Shown: positions 17,949-27,611, counted from the first letter of the stretch. The stretch is 64,000 bases of DNA from Caldilineaceae bacterium (GCA_020846635.1 JADLDO010000028.1:1-64000); one strand, 5' to 3'. Notes: generated by a model from the letters alone, not told the origin. A program made the numbers and translations.

Positions 17949-19613
17949 TCAATGATGAAGGGCAGGGAGCAAGAGCGTCTGCGGGGCAGCGTGAGATTCT
18001 ACAGGTGCCGGCGGCGGCGCGGGAGGGTAGGCATAGAGCGCATAACGACCGTCGCCGTCGTAGTCTGCCTCGGCAAACGTGATTTGGCTGCCGGAGAGGA
18101 AAAGAAGATCAAAGGCAGGGATCCGACCGTCGCCCCCCATAACTTCCCTGGCTTCGCCACCCTCAATCGAAACCTGATAAAACCCATCAATCGGAGGCAT
18201 TCCCCCACCGGCGTCTTTGCTGGTCGCATAATAGAGCGTGCGGCTGTCTGGGCTAATCTGCGTCCAGGCGACCGCAGAACCCCTGGGCATCAACAAGTTG
18301 AGCTTGACCGGCGTGCCCCCCTCAACAGGCACGCTGTAGATGTCTGTGCCGGAAGATTCTCCCCGGATGCCATAGACGTACCAACGGCTGTCCGGGCTTG
18401 TCTGAATCCATCGCCATTCAGCCGGAAACGGAACCGGTGTGCCGCCGGAAATCGGCACACGAAAGGATCGGAGATCTTGTGAATCGCGCGGCCCTTGCTG
18501 ATAGAGTACGTATTGGCTGTCAGCACTGATCTGGAAACCGCGCATACCCTCCCCATCCGGCGGCGCGTCGTTTAGCTGGATCGGTGCGCCTCCTGCCACC
18601 GGCACGCTAAAGAGTGCGCGCCAATTGCCCTGTACCGCGCCAGAGTGGTAGAGCAGCCAACGGCCATCGGGGCTGAGTTGTGTGAAACCGATATGCTCAT
18701 AGTCAGGGAGTCCCATGCCTGCCAGCGTATTAAGTTGGCGCAGCGTGCCTCCCTGGATCGGTACAGTGTAGAGGTTGCCAAAGATAACCGTTTGGCTGTC
18801 GGGGGTGATGAAAAACGGCGATCCACTCCCCAGATTCGCCCCTGGATTGAGGTAAACTTGCTCGCCACCTTGAATTGGGACGCTGTAGAGTTCCCCAGGC
18901 CGGTCATAGCCTTCACCGACGCTGACAAAGACGACATAGCGGCTGTCGGGCGTAATCTGGAAACTGCTGCTGCTTGGCAGCCACCCCCCTAACCACACAC
19001 GTTTACCACCCGCCGGAGGGATGCTGTAAAGGCCATGTTCCCCGGTTTCATCTTCACCCCAGTAGACTACCCATTTACCGTCTGCGCTCAACACCGCTTC
19101 CCGAACCGTGTCGGTAGTCAGGGTGATGTGCTCTGTGCCAGTGATGGTGACGCTGTAGAGGCCGCTGCCATCATAGCCAGGATAGTAGACGACGCGCGTA
19201 CTGTCCGGGCTGATGGTGGGGTACAAGATGCTGTCAGCAAAGACGGCATGATTGAGGGGTACAGACGGGCCTCCTGCAAGCGGTGTGCTATAGAGGCTGG
19301 TATAACGCGTACCTGGATGCCCCGACAAGTAGACAAGGTAGCGCGCATTGGGGCTAACGAGCCGGTTAAAGCTGTTCTCCGGGGCCACAGGCCGCGCCCA
19401 CGGCGGAATTGACGACTCCTCGAAGCGTGGCGGGAGCAGTTCAAAAGGTGTCGAGCGTGGAGGCTCCAACGCGTTGACTGTGGGGATTCCAGCGAGCAGC
19501 GGGCTGATGAATGGGAAGGTTCTGCTCTCTTTTGAACCCCTGTTGGTACACCCGAACAGCCCCACAAGCAGACAAAGCATGGATAGATAGATGTAGCGCG
19601 GAGGCTTGGGCAT
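17949..19613 (-). CDS. PD40/TolB-like beta-propeller lipoprotein
   Basis: A 554-residue protein with a lipoprotein signal (MPKPPRYIYLSMLCLLVGLF, then Gly-Cys22), so it is anchored outside the membrane. About nine to ten repeats follow, each with a core such as TISPDSTRVVYY, FITPDSQTVIFG or QISADSQYVLYQ, and the LYSVP.AGG spacer. These are WD40-like PD40 blades as in TolB and Tricorn. The repeats carry the phrase 'SPDSR..VY'. Such propellers usually bind protein or peptide partners; none is evident here. The start at 19613 gives the signal peptide; the frame extended to 19685 does not. Confidence 0.8.
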   Translation of the reverse strand: MPKPPRYIYLSMLCLLVGLFGCTNRGSKESRTFPFISPLLAGIPTVNALEPPRSTPFELLPPRFEESSIPPWARPVAPENSFNRLVSPNARYLVYLSGHPGTRYTSLYSTPLAGGPSVPLNHAVFADSILYPTISPDSTRVVYYPGYDGSGLYSVTITGTEHITLTTDTVREAVLSADGKWVVYWGEDETGEHGLYSIPPAGGKRVWLGGWLPSSSSFQITPDSRYVVFVSVGEGYDRPGELYSVPIQGGEQVYLNPGANLGSGSPFFITPDSQTVIFGNLYTVPIQGGTLRQLNTLAGMGLPDYEHIGFTQLSPDGRWLLYHSGAVQGNWRALFSVPVAGGAPIQLNDAPPDGEGMRGFQISADSQYVLYQQGPRDSQDLRSFRVPISGGTPVPFPAEWRWIQTSPDSRWYVYGIRGESSGTDIYSVPVEGGTPVKLNLLMPRGSAVAWTQISPDSRTLYYATSKDAGGGMPPIDGFYQVSIEGGEAREVMGGDGRIPAFDLLFLSGSQITFAEADYDGDGRYALYAYPPAPPPAPVESHAAPQTLLLPALHH

Positions 19614-19839
19614 GGTGGCACTTCCAGGGAGTGATGAGCAATGGGACAGGACTCTATTGTGCCTTATTGTTCCCCATTGGCGCAATGTGTTGTCATCTGT
19701 TCCAGGGGGATGACAGATGGGATAGATTACTTTTTTCCCACGCTCTTTTCCCTATACTGAGAAATCACGACCCTCGCGACAGATTCCAGCAGGCAGAACC
19801 ATGTGAAGCTCCATACAGCAACCATGAAAGGGGTTCAAA

Positions 19840-20058
19840 ATGGCGGATAGCGTTTATAAGATCATTGAACTGGTCGGAACAAGCACAGAATCTTGGGAAA
19901 AGGCAGCAACCGTAGCCGTAGAGACCGCGGCGAAAAGCCTGCACGATCTACGCATTGCCGAAGTCGTCGAGCTTGACATGCAACTCTCCGAGGGCAAAGT
20001 AAGCATGTATCGAGCGAAGGTGCGCCTCTCCTTCAAGTATCACACCGAAGAGGCGTAA
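19840..20058 (+). CDS. dodecin, flavin-storage protein
   Basis: The 72-residue protein matches dodecin end to end: YKIIELVGTSTESWEKA, then AVETAAKSLHDLRIAEVVEL and YRAKVRLSFKYH. Dodecins assemble into hollow dodecamers that bind flavin pairs and buffer or protect free FMN/FAD in the cytoplasm. AAAGGGG lies upstream of the ATG. The gene stands alone, followed by a large palindrome. Confidence 0.93.
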   Translation: MADSVYKIIELVGTSTESWEKAATVAVETAAKSLHDLRIAEVVELDMQLSEGKVSMYRAKVRLSFKYHTEEA

Positions 20059-20096
20059 GCCCTATTCGGCACATCCCAATTTGAGGTTGTGCAACC

Positions 20097-20193
20097 AGAG
20101 AAGATCTCGCCCGGAGACGCAGAGAAGGAGAAATAAAGCCTCCATTTCTTCTTTCTTCTCCGGGCCACAGCGTCTCCGGGCGAGATCTTCTCT
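20097..20193. repeat. long perfect inverted repeat (24-bp arms)
   Basis: The arms at 20097-20120 and 20170-20193 are exact complements over 24 bp (core AGATCTCGCCCGGAGACGC). The 49-bp centre adds a GAGAAG/CTTCTC pairing just inside, so most of the element folds into one hairpin. It lies 39 bp after dodecin. It may end that transcript, since the sequence after it is pyrimidine-rich, or it may be a MITE-like relic. Confidence 0.7.
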
Positions 20194-20576
20194 CTCCTCT
20201 CTCCCCAACACTTTTCCCCCATCGTGCGGCACACCCAGGCCCAAATCACAACATTGATCCCTCCCCGGAAAGATGGTAAGATCAGCTAGTATTCTTTAGA
20301 ACCATCGTCTCCTCGCGCTTGTTGATCGATTATTTGCTCCCTTTTTCGTGCGACCCGTCCTTGTGATCCTGTTTTTGCGAATCGAAGCGTTTCAGTAATT
20401 CATGGATTTGGCCGGTATCTGCGACCTTCGCCCCTGTTAATCAGGTGGCGACTGAAGTCGTTTCTACGAATCTTCGACTGACTGAGTTTGCTCTCTATGC
20501 TGTTATCGTGTCGCCTTCCATGCGAAAGGCGTCACGTCTTTTGCGTTTGGTGGCCCTTCCTTAAGGAGGAATTGAC
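20194..20576 (+). other. korA upstream region
   Basis: I see no coding frame in this stretch before korA. Small hairpins are present: CGACT-GA-AGTCG near 20450 and CGCCTT/AAGGCG near 20511-20530. AAGGAGGAATTGAC precedes the korA ATG, a strong ribosome site. A promoter is expected here but not identified. Confidence 0.35.
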
Positions 20577-22409
20577 ATGGAGCCAACGAGTTTCGATTTT
20601 GTGATCGGCATTGGAGGCGCAGCGGGACAAGGGATTGCCACGCCCGGCAATATCCTCGCGCGCATCTTCGTACGTCGCGGTCTACATCTCTATGCCTACA
20701 ATGCCCATCAGTCCATCATTCGTGGTGGACACATTCTGCTCGCCTTTCGCGTGGCAAACCACCCCATTTACAGCCACGGCGATAAGCTTGACCTGCTGCT
20801 CTGCCTGAACCAAGACACAATGACCCGCCATCTGCGCCACATGGGGCCAGGCTCGTGGGTGCTGTATAACAGCGACGACGTTGTGCCTGGCGAAGCCGGC
20901 CCAGGCGTCCATCTCTGCCCGATGCCCATTGGCGAACTCACCAACAAATCCAGAAACAAGGTGATCCAAAACACGGTGGCGTTGGGTGCGATCCTCGCCA
21001 TCATGGGCCAAGATTTTGCCACGCTCGCTGAGATCTTGGAGAAGGAATTTGGGCGCAAGGGCCAGGAGGTCGTGGATGAAAATGTCGGTGCAGCGCGCGC
21101 CGGCTTTGAACACGCCCAGGCGAATTTCCAGGCGATGACACAAACCGTACCGGTTGGCCCAAAGCCCCTGGCGGTTTGGAGTGGCAACGAGGCATTGGCG
21201 ATGGGCGGTGCGGCGGCAGGCGTCAAGTTTTACAGCGCCTATCCGATGAGCCCATCGACAGGCGTTTTACACTGGATGGCAGCCAACGCACGCGATTTAG
21301 GCATCATCGTGCGCCAGGGTGAAGATGAACTCGCCGTTGCCAACATGGCAATCGGTGCCGCGCACACCGGCTGCCGCTCGATGTGCGCCACCTCTGGCGG
21401 CGGTTTTGCGCTGATGACCGAGGCGATTGGCATGGCGGGCATGATGGAAGTGCCAGTTGTTATCATTAACGTGCAGCGCGCAGGCCCCTCGACAGGCGTA
21501 CCCACCAAGACAGAACAAGGCGATCTCTGGCAGGCGTTGGGCGCAAGCCAGGGCGATTTTGAGCGTTTTATCGTTGCGCCCACAGATGCGCTTGACGCGT
21601 TCAACACCATTGCCGAACTTTTCAACCTGGCTGACAAATGCCAATGTCCCGGCATTGTCCTCACCGATCTGCTCATCTCTGAAGGCACTTTCAGCGTTGA
21701 CCCGGATGCCATCAACATGCAGCCCAGGATCGACCGCGGCGCGCTCATCCCCCACCCGGTGATGAATGGTGAGAATGGCGTAAACGGCAGCGATGGAGCG
21801 AATGGGGCCAACGGGACCCACGGCTATATGCGCTATCTCGATACCGAAACCGGCATCTCGCCGCGCGCCCTCCCCGGCATGGAAGGCTATATCTACGTCG
21901 CCGCGTCGGATGAACACGACGAAGAAGGCATTTTGATCAGCGACGAATTTACCAACCCGATCAAGCGCCGCCAGATGGTTGAGAAGCGCGCACGCAAGTT
22001 CCAGTATGTAGCACAGGATGTGCCCGCCCCACAGCTCGAAGGCCCGGCGGATGCCAGCGTCACCCTGGTCGGCTTTGGCTCGACCTACGGCGTGATCAAG
22101 GAAGCCATCGACTTGTTAGCCAAAGAGGGCGTGAGCGCCAATCAGCTTGCCATCAAGTGGATCGTGCCCTTCCACGCCGACGAAGTGAGCGAAATCCTCG
22201 GCAAAGCAAAGCGCATCATCATTGTCGAAAACAACTATTCGGGCCAGTTTGCCCGCTATCTACGCAGCGAAACCGGAATCGCTGCCCACGGTCATATCCG
22301 CAAATATGACGGCGAGCCTTTCCTGCCCCATCACATTGTGGAAGCTGTGCAGGAGCAGCTTGCCGGCAAGACCGATCGCTCTGTGCCTGTTCAAGAATAC
22401 ATTGTCTAG
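20577..22409 (+). CDS. korA: 2-oxoacid:ferredoxin oxidoreductase, fused gamma-alpha subunit
   Basis: With KorB it oxidatively decarboxylates a 2-oxoacid (2-oxoglutarate or a similar acid) to the acyl-CoA and reduced ferredoxin. The 610 residues join a gamma domain (about 1-190; IGIGGAAGQGIATPGNILAR near the start) to the pyrimidine-binding alpha domain (SAYPMSPSTGVLHWMA and GGGFALMTEAIGMAGMMEVP) and a C-terminal transketolase-like domain. A linker around residues 398-415 is a run of Asn-Gly repeats (ENGVNGSDGANGANGTHG), unusual for this enzyme. The partner gene begins 39 bp downstream. The exact substrate cannot be read from sequence. Confidence 0.88.
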   Translation: MEPTSFDFVIGIGGAAGQGIATPGNILARIFVRRGLHLYAYNAHQSIIRGGHILLAFRVANHPIYSHGDKLDLLLCLNQDTMTRHLRHMGPGSWVLYNSDDVVPGEAGPGVHLCPMPIGELTNKSRNKVIQNTVALGAILAIMGQDFATLAEILEKEFGRKGQEVVDENVGAARAGFEHAQANFQAMTQTVPVGPKPLAVWSGNEALAMGGAAAGVKFYSAYPMSPSTGVLHWMAANARDLGIIVRQGEDELAVANMAIGAAHTGCRSMCATSGGGFALMTEAIGMAGMMEVPVVIINVQRAGPSTGVPTKTEQGDLWQALGASQGDFERFIVAPTDALDAFNTIAELFNLADKCQCPGIVLTDLLISEGTFSVDPDAINMQPRIDRGALIPHPVMNGENGVNGSDGANGANGTHGYMRYLDTETGISPRALPGMEGYIYVAASDEHDEEGILISDEFTNPIKRRQMVEKRARKFQYVAQDVPAPQLEGPADASVTLVGFGSTYGVIKEAIDLLAKEGVSANQLAIKWIVPFHADEVSEILGKAKRIIIVENNYSGQFARYLRSETGIAAHGHIRKYDGEPFLPHHIVEAVQEQLAGKTDRSVPVQEYIV

Positions 22410-22448
22410 GAATACCCTGTCTAAGAGACTATCGAGGGAGGTCGAATC

Positions 22449-23378
22449 ATGGCAGTACCCACCAAACCAACAGCCGGTAGTGTCGCCAAAGCGGCTGCAA
22501 AGCCAGCCGGGCAACTCGACGTTAAGGATTTCAAGGGGAAAGTGAACCCGGATTGGTGTCCTGGCTGTGGCGATTTTGGCGTCTTGAACTGTGTGCAGCG
22601 AGCCTGCGCCGAGTTGGGATTGCTCCCGCACGAGATCCTGACCGTGAGCGGCATCGGCTGTTCTTCCAATTTCCCCGGTTACTTCAACTCCTATGGCATG
22701 CACACCCTGCATGGTCGCGCTTTGGCTGTAGCCACGGGTGCCAAAATGGGCAACCACCACCTGAATGTCATTGTCACGGGTGGCGATGGCGACGGCTACG
22801 GCATCGGCGGCAACCATTTCACCCATACGGCACGCCGCAACATTGATCTGACCTATATTGTGATGAACAACCAGATCTATGGCCTCACCACCGGGCAGCT
22901 TTCGCCCACTGCCATCGAAGGCATGAAGACCAAAAGCTCCCCTTATGGCAGCATCGAGGTGCCGGTGAATCCGATTCTCTCCTCGATCATGGCGGGGGCC
23001 ACCTTTGTCGCCCGCGGCTTCAGCGGTGACGGCAAACACCTGATCAGCCTCATCAAGCAGGCGATTCAGCACAAGGGCTTTGCCCATATTGATGTCTTTA
23101 GCCCCTGTGTCACCTTCAACCATGATAATACCTTTGCCTTCTTCCGCCAGCGCGTCAAACGCTTGGAGGATGAAAGCCACGACCCCAGCGACTGGAAAGC
23201 CGCCTGTGAGAAGGCGATGGTATGGGGCGACACGATCTATACCGGCCTTTTCTATCACTTCACCGACCGTGATTCGTTGGATGACAAAGAGCCGGTACTC
23301 GAAGGCCCGCCTTTGGCACAACGCCCCCTGGGGCTGAGCCAGGAGCAGGCAAGCAAAGTGCTCAAACGCATGATGTAG
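22449..23378 (+). CDS. korB: 2-oxoacid:ferredoxin oxidoreductase, beta subunit
   Basis: The 309-residue beta subunit binds thiamine pyrophosphate. Visible marks are the Cys pair in NPDWCPGCGDFGVL, a third cysteine in SGIGCSSNFPGY and the TPP/Mg motif GGDGDGYGIGGNH followed by MNNQIYGLTTGQ. The N-terminal 25 residues are a Lys/Ala/Pro extension. GGGAGGTCG lies before the ATG. It forms an operon with korA and probably with the small HTH gene after it. No delta (ferredoxin-like) subunit is nearby, as expected for the two-subunit KorAB form. Confidence 0.92.
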   Translation: MAVPTKPTAGSVAKAAAKPAGQLDVKDFKGKVNPDWCPGCGDFGVLNCVQRACAELGLLPHEILTVSGIGCSSNFPGYFNSYGMHTLHGRALAVATGAKMGNHHLNVIVTGGDGDGYGIGGNHFTHTARRNIDLTYIVMNNQIYGLTTGQLSPTAIEGMKTKSSPYGSIEVPVNPILSSIMAGATFVARGFSGDGKHLISLIKQAIQHKGFAHIDVFSPCVTFNHDNTFAFFRQRVKRLEDESHDPSDWKAACEKAMVWGDTIYTGLFYHFTDRDSLDDKEPVLEGPPLAQRPLGLSQEQASKVLKRMM

Positions 23379-23514
23379 CGTTTGGGCAACATGAACGCGC
23401 GAACAAGATGAAATTCCGGCAATGCGGTTTGTCCTGCCCGGCAGCCGCATTGCCCAAGCAGAGGAGGCCGGCAGGCAGCGTAGACAGGGGAATAGAAAGG
23501 GTTCAGGAGGAACT

Positions 23515-23853
23515 ATGGACCGCCATACATTTGAGATCACGGTCAACCGAGAGATCCAGCAGATGCTCGACGAGATTCTGCCCCAACATGCGTCCACCGG
23601 GAGTGTTTCGCGCCATTTGTTACAGCAGCAGCTTCAGGGGGTAATCGAACGCGTGCAGGCCGCGGCGCGCGATTATTATTTGGAAAGCCTGCGTACGGTG
23701 GACGATGTTGCCGACGAACTCGGCGTCAGCGTCGAGCATATGTGCGAATTGGCGCGCCACCGCCACTTCCACTATGGCATAGGTCGCAAATTTGGCGAAA
23801 CCTGGGTGTGGACACCGGACGAGGTCGATGTGCTACGCCCGCAGGGTGAATAA
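23515..23853 (+). CDS. small helix-turn-helix protein downstream of korAB
   Basis: This 112-residue protein is not recognised as a named family. The C-terminal half (TVDDVADELGVSVEHMCELA, then RHRHFHYGIGRKFGETWVWT and PDEVDVL) reads as an excisionase/MerR-like winged helix. The N-terminal half (ITVNREIQQMLDEILP and a helix up to about residue 50) looks like an oligomerisation segment. The ATG at 23515 has AGGAGG seven bases upstream; the frame extending upstream is judged non-coding. It lies 136 bp after korB and could sense or regulate that operon, but this is inferred only from position. Confidence 0.6.
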   Translation: MDRHTFEITVNREIQQMLDEILPQHASTGSVSRHLLQQQLQGVIERVQAAARDYYLESLRTVDDVADELGVSVEHMCELARHRHFHYGIGRKFGETWVWTPDEVDVLRPQGE

Positions 23854-24108
23854 GGCCCACGTTGAGCAAGACATAGAGTAAGACATACAGAACTCATGTT
23901 GATACCTAACGCGTTCGCACACAATGTCATTCCTCCTTCGTCGAAATGACAGATTGACCGATCTTCCGGCAATGAAAAGATAAAGGAGCAACTTAGGCTA
24001 AATAACGAGTAGATGACAGAAAGCATGTCACTAGCTTTGGCATGCAGGCTCCAACGCGCTACACTGTTCTGACAGATTATCTGTTTGTGTCGAGCGTAGG
24101 AGTATGTC
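23854..24108 (+). other. kup upstream region
   Basis: This 255-bp gap holds a small inverted repeat (TGTCATT at about 23925 with AATGACA at about 23946) and weak hairpins such as GCATG/CATGC near 24024-24046. I looked for the ydaO/c-di-AMP riboswitch often found before potassium transporters and did not find its conserved core. AGGAG lies a few bases before the kup ATG. Confidence 0.3.
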
Positions 24109-26019
24109 ATGGTCAAGCTACTCGTTGCCCCACAGACCACTCCCGGTCAAGCCCATCACCGCCCATTACTTTATCTAACTTTAGGGGCCTTAGGGGTCGT
24201 CTACGGAGACATTGGGACCAGCCCGCTCTATGCGCTGCGCCAATCGTTCCGTGGCATCTATGGAATTGCGCCCGTACCGGCCAATGTGCTGGGGATTCTC
24301 TCCGTCATCTTCTGGTCGCTGATTGTCGTGATCTCGATCAAGTACCTGGTCTTTGTGCTGCGCGCCGACAATCAAGGCGAAGGGGGTATCCTGGCGCTGA
24401 CCGCGCTGGTGATGCCCAGAGAAGGGGCGCGCAGGAATCGGCGCATGGGGCTTTTGGTCTTACTCGGCCTCTTTGGTACGGCGCTCTTCTACAGCGCGGC
24501 CATGATTACCCCGGCGATTTCGGTGCTGTCCGCGGTCGAAGGGCTGGAAGTCGCTACGCCCTTCTTCAAGCCCTATATCATCCCGATTACGGTAGCCATC
24601 CTCGTTACCCTGTTCGCCTTTCAGCGGCGTGGCACAGAAGGGATTGGCAAGATTTTTGGTCCCATCACCCTGGTTTGGTTCTTGATCATAGCGGTGCTGG
24701 GTGTTTACTGGATCATCCAGCACCCCACTGTGCTGGTGGCGATCAATCCCCTTTATGGTGTGGAATTCTTTGTTCACAACGGCTGGCATGGCTTCCTGGT
24801 CCTGGGGTCGGTCTATTTGGTGATCGCCGGGGTGGACGCGCTCTATGCGGACATGGGACACTTTGGCAAAGCGCCGATCCGCATGGCATGGTTCACGGTG
24901 GCTCTGCCCGCGCTGCTGCTCAATTACTTTGGACAAGGCGCGCTGCTGCTTGAGCAACCTGAGGCAACAGAGAACCCGTTTTATCAGATGACGCCAGAAT
25001 GGGCGCTTTACCCGATTGTGGTGATCGCCACGTTGGCGACCGTGATCGCCTCGCAATCCTTGATCACCGGCGCGTTTTCGCTCACCATGCAGGCCATCCA
25101 GCTAGGTTTTCTCCCCCGCCTCGACATCAAACATACCTCATCACGAGAACGTGGGCAGATCTTTATTCCGGGCATCAACTGGCTGTTGATGGTTTCCTGT
25201 ATTGCCCTGGTCTTGGTCTTTCAGTCATCCAGTGATCTCGCCCCTGCCTATGGCGTTGCCATTGCCTCGACCATGTTGATTACGACTCTTTTGCTCTTTG
25301 TCGTGCAGCGCGCCTTGTGGAAATGGTCGCTCCTCATTGCCGTGGGCTTTACTACGTTTTTTCTGGCAGTGGACTTGGCCTTTTGGGGAGCGAACTTGAT
25401 GAAGATTCCGGCAGGAGGCTGGTTCCCGCTGCTGATTGCCATTGCCGGTTTTACGTTGATGACAACGTGGAAGCGAGGACGGCAGATATTGGGTCGCCGC
25501 CTACAGGAAACATCGATCTCACTGGCCGATTTGAAGCAACGATTGAACAGCAATGAATTGGCGGGTATTCCGGGTACAGCAGTCTTTATGTCGCGCGATA
25601 CCGAGATGATTCCCCCTGCGCTGCTGCGTAATATGGAACATAACAAAATTCTGCATGACACGAACATCTTTTTGTCGGTCATTGTGGAAGATATACCGCG
25701 CGTCCCTGCCACCGAACGCATAGAGGCACAAAATCTCGGTGCAGGCTTCTACCGTATCAATTTGTACTATGGCTTCATGGACCAGATTGATCTGCCGCGT
25801 GCGCTGACCCTGGCGCGGCTAGAAGGCGTGGTCATTGACCCGTCGGAGCTTACCTATTTCCTGGGGCGCGAGCATATTTTGGCGACCGGACGACCGGGGA
25901 TGGCGCTTTGGCGTGAGCATCTGTTTGCCTTTCTCAGCAGCAATTCACGCCCTGCCACCGATTTCTTCCGCTTGCCGCGCGACCGCGTGGTGGAGATGGG
26001 GTCGCAGATTGAATTATGA
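24109..26019 (+). CDS. kup: potassium uptake protein Kup
   Basis: Kup imports potassium, driven by the proton gradient. The 636-residue protein has the family's opening (LGALGVVYGDIGTSPLYALR, about residues 24-43), about 12 membrane segments (GADN-type loop DNQGEGGILALTALV) and a C-terminal cytosolic domain of about 180 residues starting near ELAGIPGTAVFMS. Length is normal. It ends two bases from the stop of the convergent serine hydrolase. A cyclic-di-AMP receptor gene occurs at 38 kb; regulation of Kup by that nucleotide is known in some bacteria but not shown here. Confidence 0.93.
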   Translation: MVKLLVAPQTTPGQAHHRPLLYLTLGALGVVYGDIGTSPLYALRQSFRGIYGIAPVPANVLGILSVIFWSLIVVISIKYLVFVLRADNQGEGGILALTALVMPREGARRNRRMGLLVLLGLFGTALFYSAAMITPAISVLSAVEGLEVATPFFKPYIIPITVAILVTLFAFQRRGTEGIGKIFGPITLVWFLIIAVLGVYWIIQHPTVLVAINPLYGVEFFVHNGWHGFLVLGSVYLVIAGVDALYADMGHFGKAPIRMAWFTVALPALLLNYFGQGALLLEQPEATENPFYQMTPEWALYPIVVIATLATVIASQSLITGAFSLTMQAIQLGFLPRLDIKHTSSRERGQIFIPGINWLLMVSCIALVLVFQSSSDLAPAYGVAIASTMLITTLLLFVVQRALWKWSLLIAVGFTTFFLAVDLAFWGANLMKIPAGGWFPLLIAIAGFTLMTTWKRGRQILGRRLQETSISLADLKQRLNSNELAGIPGTAVFMSRDTEMIPPALLRNMEHNKILHDTNIFLSVIVEDIPRVPATERIEAQNLGAGFYRINLYYGFMDQIDLPRALTLARLEGVVIDPSELTYFLGREHILATGRPGMALWREHLFAFLSSNSRPATDFFRLPRDRVVEMGSQIEL

Positions 26020-26021
26020 GG

Positions 26022-27611
26022 CTATTCCACCCGCATCAGCGCGTGCAGGCTGAAACTCATATAGGCGATTGCACCCGACGCATCGCGCATGAAGGCGATC
26101 CGGGTCACAGGCTCCGCCGATTGCGGCACATAGAGGTCAAAGAGATCCGGCCCCACCGGGCGCAGTTCAAAGGTGACACCGGGCAGGCTTGCTGTCAGAC
26201 GCCTGCCTCGCATGGCTACAGTCATCGCCTCTGCCTCCTGACCGGATAGATCGGTGGGCATGGCATTGGGCATCACATAGCGTCCAGCATAGGCAGCCAG
26301 CGCCGCCTCATCCAGATCAGGCAGTTGTGTGGCGACAGGTGCAGCCTCAGCACGATCTATAAAGAGGTCGGCCACGGCGCGCGCAATGCGCGGCACCTCG
26401 AAATTGTTGCGGTTGCTCAAGACAATCACGGCGAGCCCGTGGCTGGGGAGAAGTTCCAGCGTCGCGGCATAACCGTTGATATTGCCATGATGACCGATGA
26501 TTGTCTCTCCCCCGCGCTGGCGCAGCAGCAACCCCAACCCATAGCCAATCTCCAGCGGTTCCACAAGGATCACGGGCGACTTCATCGCCTGCACCGATGC
26601 CGGTTGCAGGAGTTGCTGCCCATCCAACGCCCCATCGTTGAGCAGAAAAAGGGCCAGGCGCGCCAGATCCTCCACACTGGAAAAAGCAAAGCCCGCAGGA
26701 TATTCAGCGCCGTTGTCCGGGTCACGATCTACGGGCATAGGCGCATCGCGTGAAGGGTAATAGCCCAGCGCCAACCCCTGTTCCAACGCCACATCGCGGC
26801 GAAAGGTCGTGTGCGTCATGCCCAACAGGGGAAAGACTTGGGTGCTCATATAGTCGGCATAGGGCATACCGCTGACCACTTCGATGATGCGCCCCACGGT
26901 ATTAAAACCCGGATTCGAGTAGCTAAAGAGCGTACCGGGCGGGGCGAAGGCGCTCGACGGGGTGAGGCTTGCTACATAATCGTGCAGCGCCGCCGGATCT
27001 GTGCGCCCATAAGGAATGGCGGCATCACCCAAGCCGCTGCTGTGCGACAAAAGCTGGCGCACAGTAATCTGGTCGCTGACCTTGAACTCCGGCAAGTAGG
27101 TGACAACCGGGGCATCCAATTCCACTTGTCCGGCTTCGACCAACTGCATGAGGCCAATGGTGGTCAGTAGCTTGGTGATCGAGCCGATGCGAAACAGCGT
27201 GGCGGGCGTCACCGCGCGATTCTCCGCCACATCTGCCACGCCAAAGCCCTGGGCAAAAAGCTGCACACCGTTCTGATAGACCGCTACTGCCAGCCCTGGT
27301 ACTTGCTGTACCGCCATCTGCTGCTCAATCGTCGCGACCAATGGCGCGAAGTCGATTTCGCTCACTGCTTCTATCGTTGTCGCTCCTGTTGAGGTGACAG
27401 CGATACCCGCCGTTGCCGTGGGTTGAGCGGGTATAGTGGGCGTTGCAAGGGATTCAGCAGGCGGGATCAACGTTGGGAGCGCAGCGGTCGCGGTTGGTTG
27501 CGTTGGGATATCCTCCGCCCCCAACAAGCCACAGGCTCCCGTCAGCAGCAACACGGTCAGCAGCATGCTCAACAGCAATCCCTGGACGACGATCCGGCGT
27601 TGAATCCCCAT
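26022..27611 (-). CDS. serine hydrolase, class C beta-lactamase family, lipoprotein
   Basis: A 529-residue secreted serine hydrolase. The N-terminus is a lipoprotein signal (SMLLTVLLLTGAC, lipobox Cys27), followed by a Thr/Pro/Ala linker to about residue 85. The catalytic domain has the SxxK motif SITK (Ser144, Lys147), YSN (231-233) and a late GHHGNINGYAA corresponding to the third motif. A C-terminal domain of about 100 residues follows, as in many PBP4*/esterase-type relatives. Candidate roles are peptidase, esterase or lactamase. It lies six bases after hisS, so the two are probably one transcript. Confidence 0.87.
   Translation of the reverse strand: MGIQRRIVVQGLLLSMLLTVLLLTGACGLLGAEDIPTQPTATAALPTLIPPAESLATPTIPAQPTATAGIAVTSTGATTIEAVSEIDFAPLVATIEQQMAVQQVPGLAVAVYQNGVQLFAQGFGVADVAENRAVTPATLFRIGSITKLLTTIGLMQLVEAGQVELDAPVVTYLPEFKVSDQITVRQLLSHSSGLGDAAIPYGRTDPAALHDYVASLTPSSAFAPPGTLFSYSNPGFNTVGRIIEVVSGMPYADYMSTQVFPLLGMTHTTFRRDVALEQGLALGYYPSRDAPMPVDRDPDNGAEYPAGFAFSSVEDLARLALFLLNDGALDGQQLLQPASVQAMKSPVILVEPLEIGYGLGLLLRQRGGETIIGHHGNINGYAATLELLPSHGLAVIVLSNRNNFEVPRIARAVADLFIDRAEAAPVATQLPDLDEAALAAYAGRYVMPNAMPTDLSGQEAEAMTVAMRGRRLTASLPGVTFELRPVGPDLFDLYVPQSAEPVTRIAFMRDASGAIAYMSFSLHALMRVE

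Noticed and set aside
22260-23597. Long antisense frame (445 codons) opposite korB
   Set aside because: The sense strand carries a conserved enzyme with all motifs. The antisense frame is a by-product of high-GC codon use.
23854-24108. c-di-AMP (ydaO) riboswitch before kup
   Set aside because: The conserved core sequences are missing in this gap.
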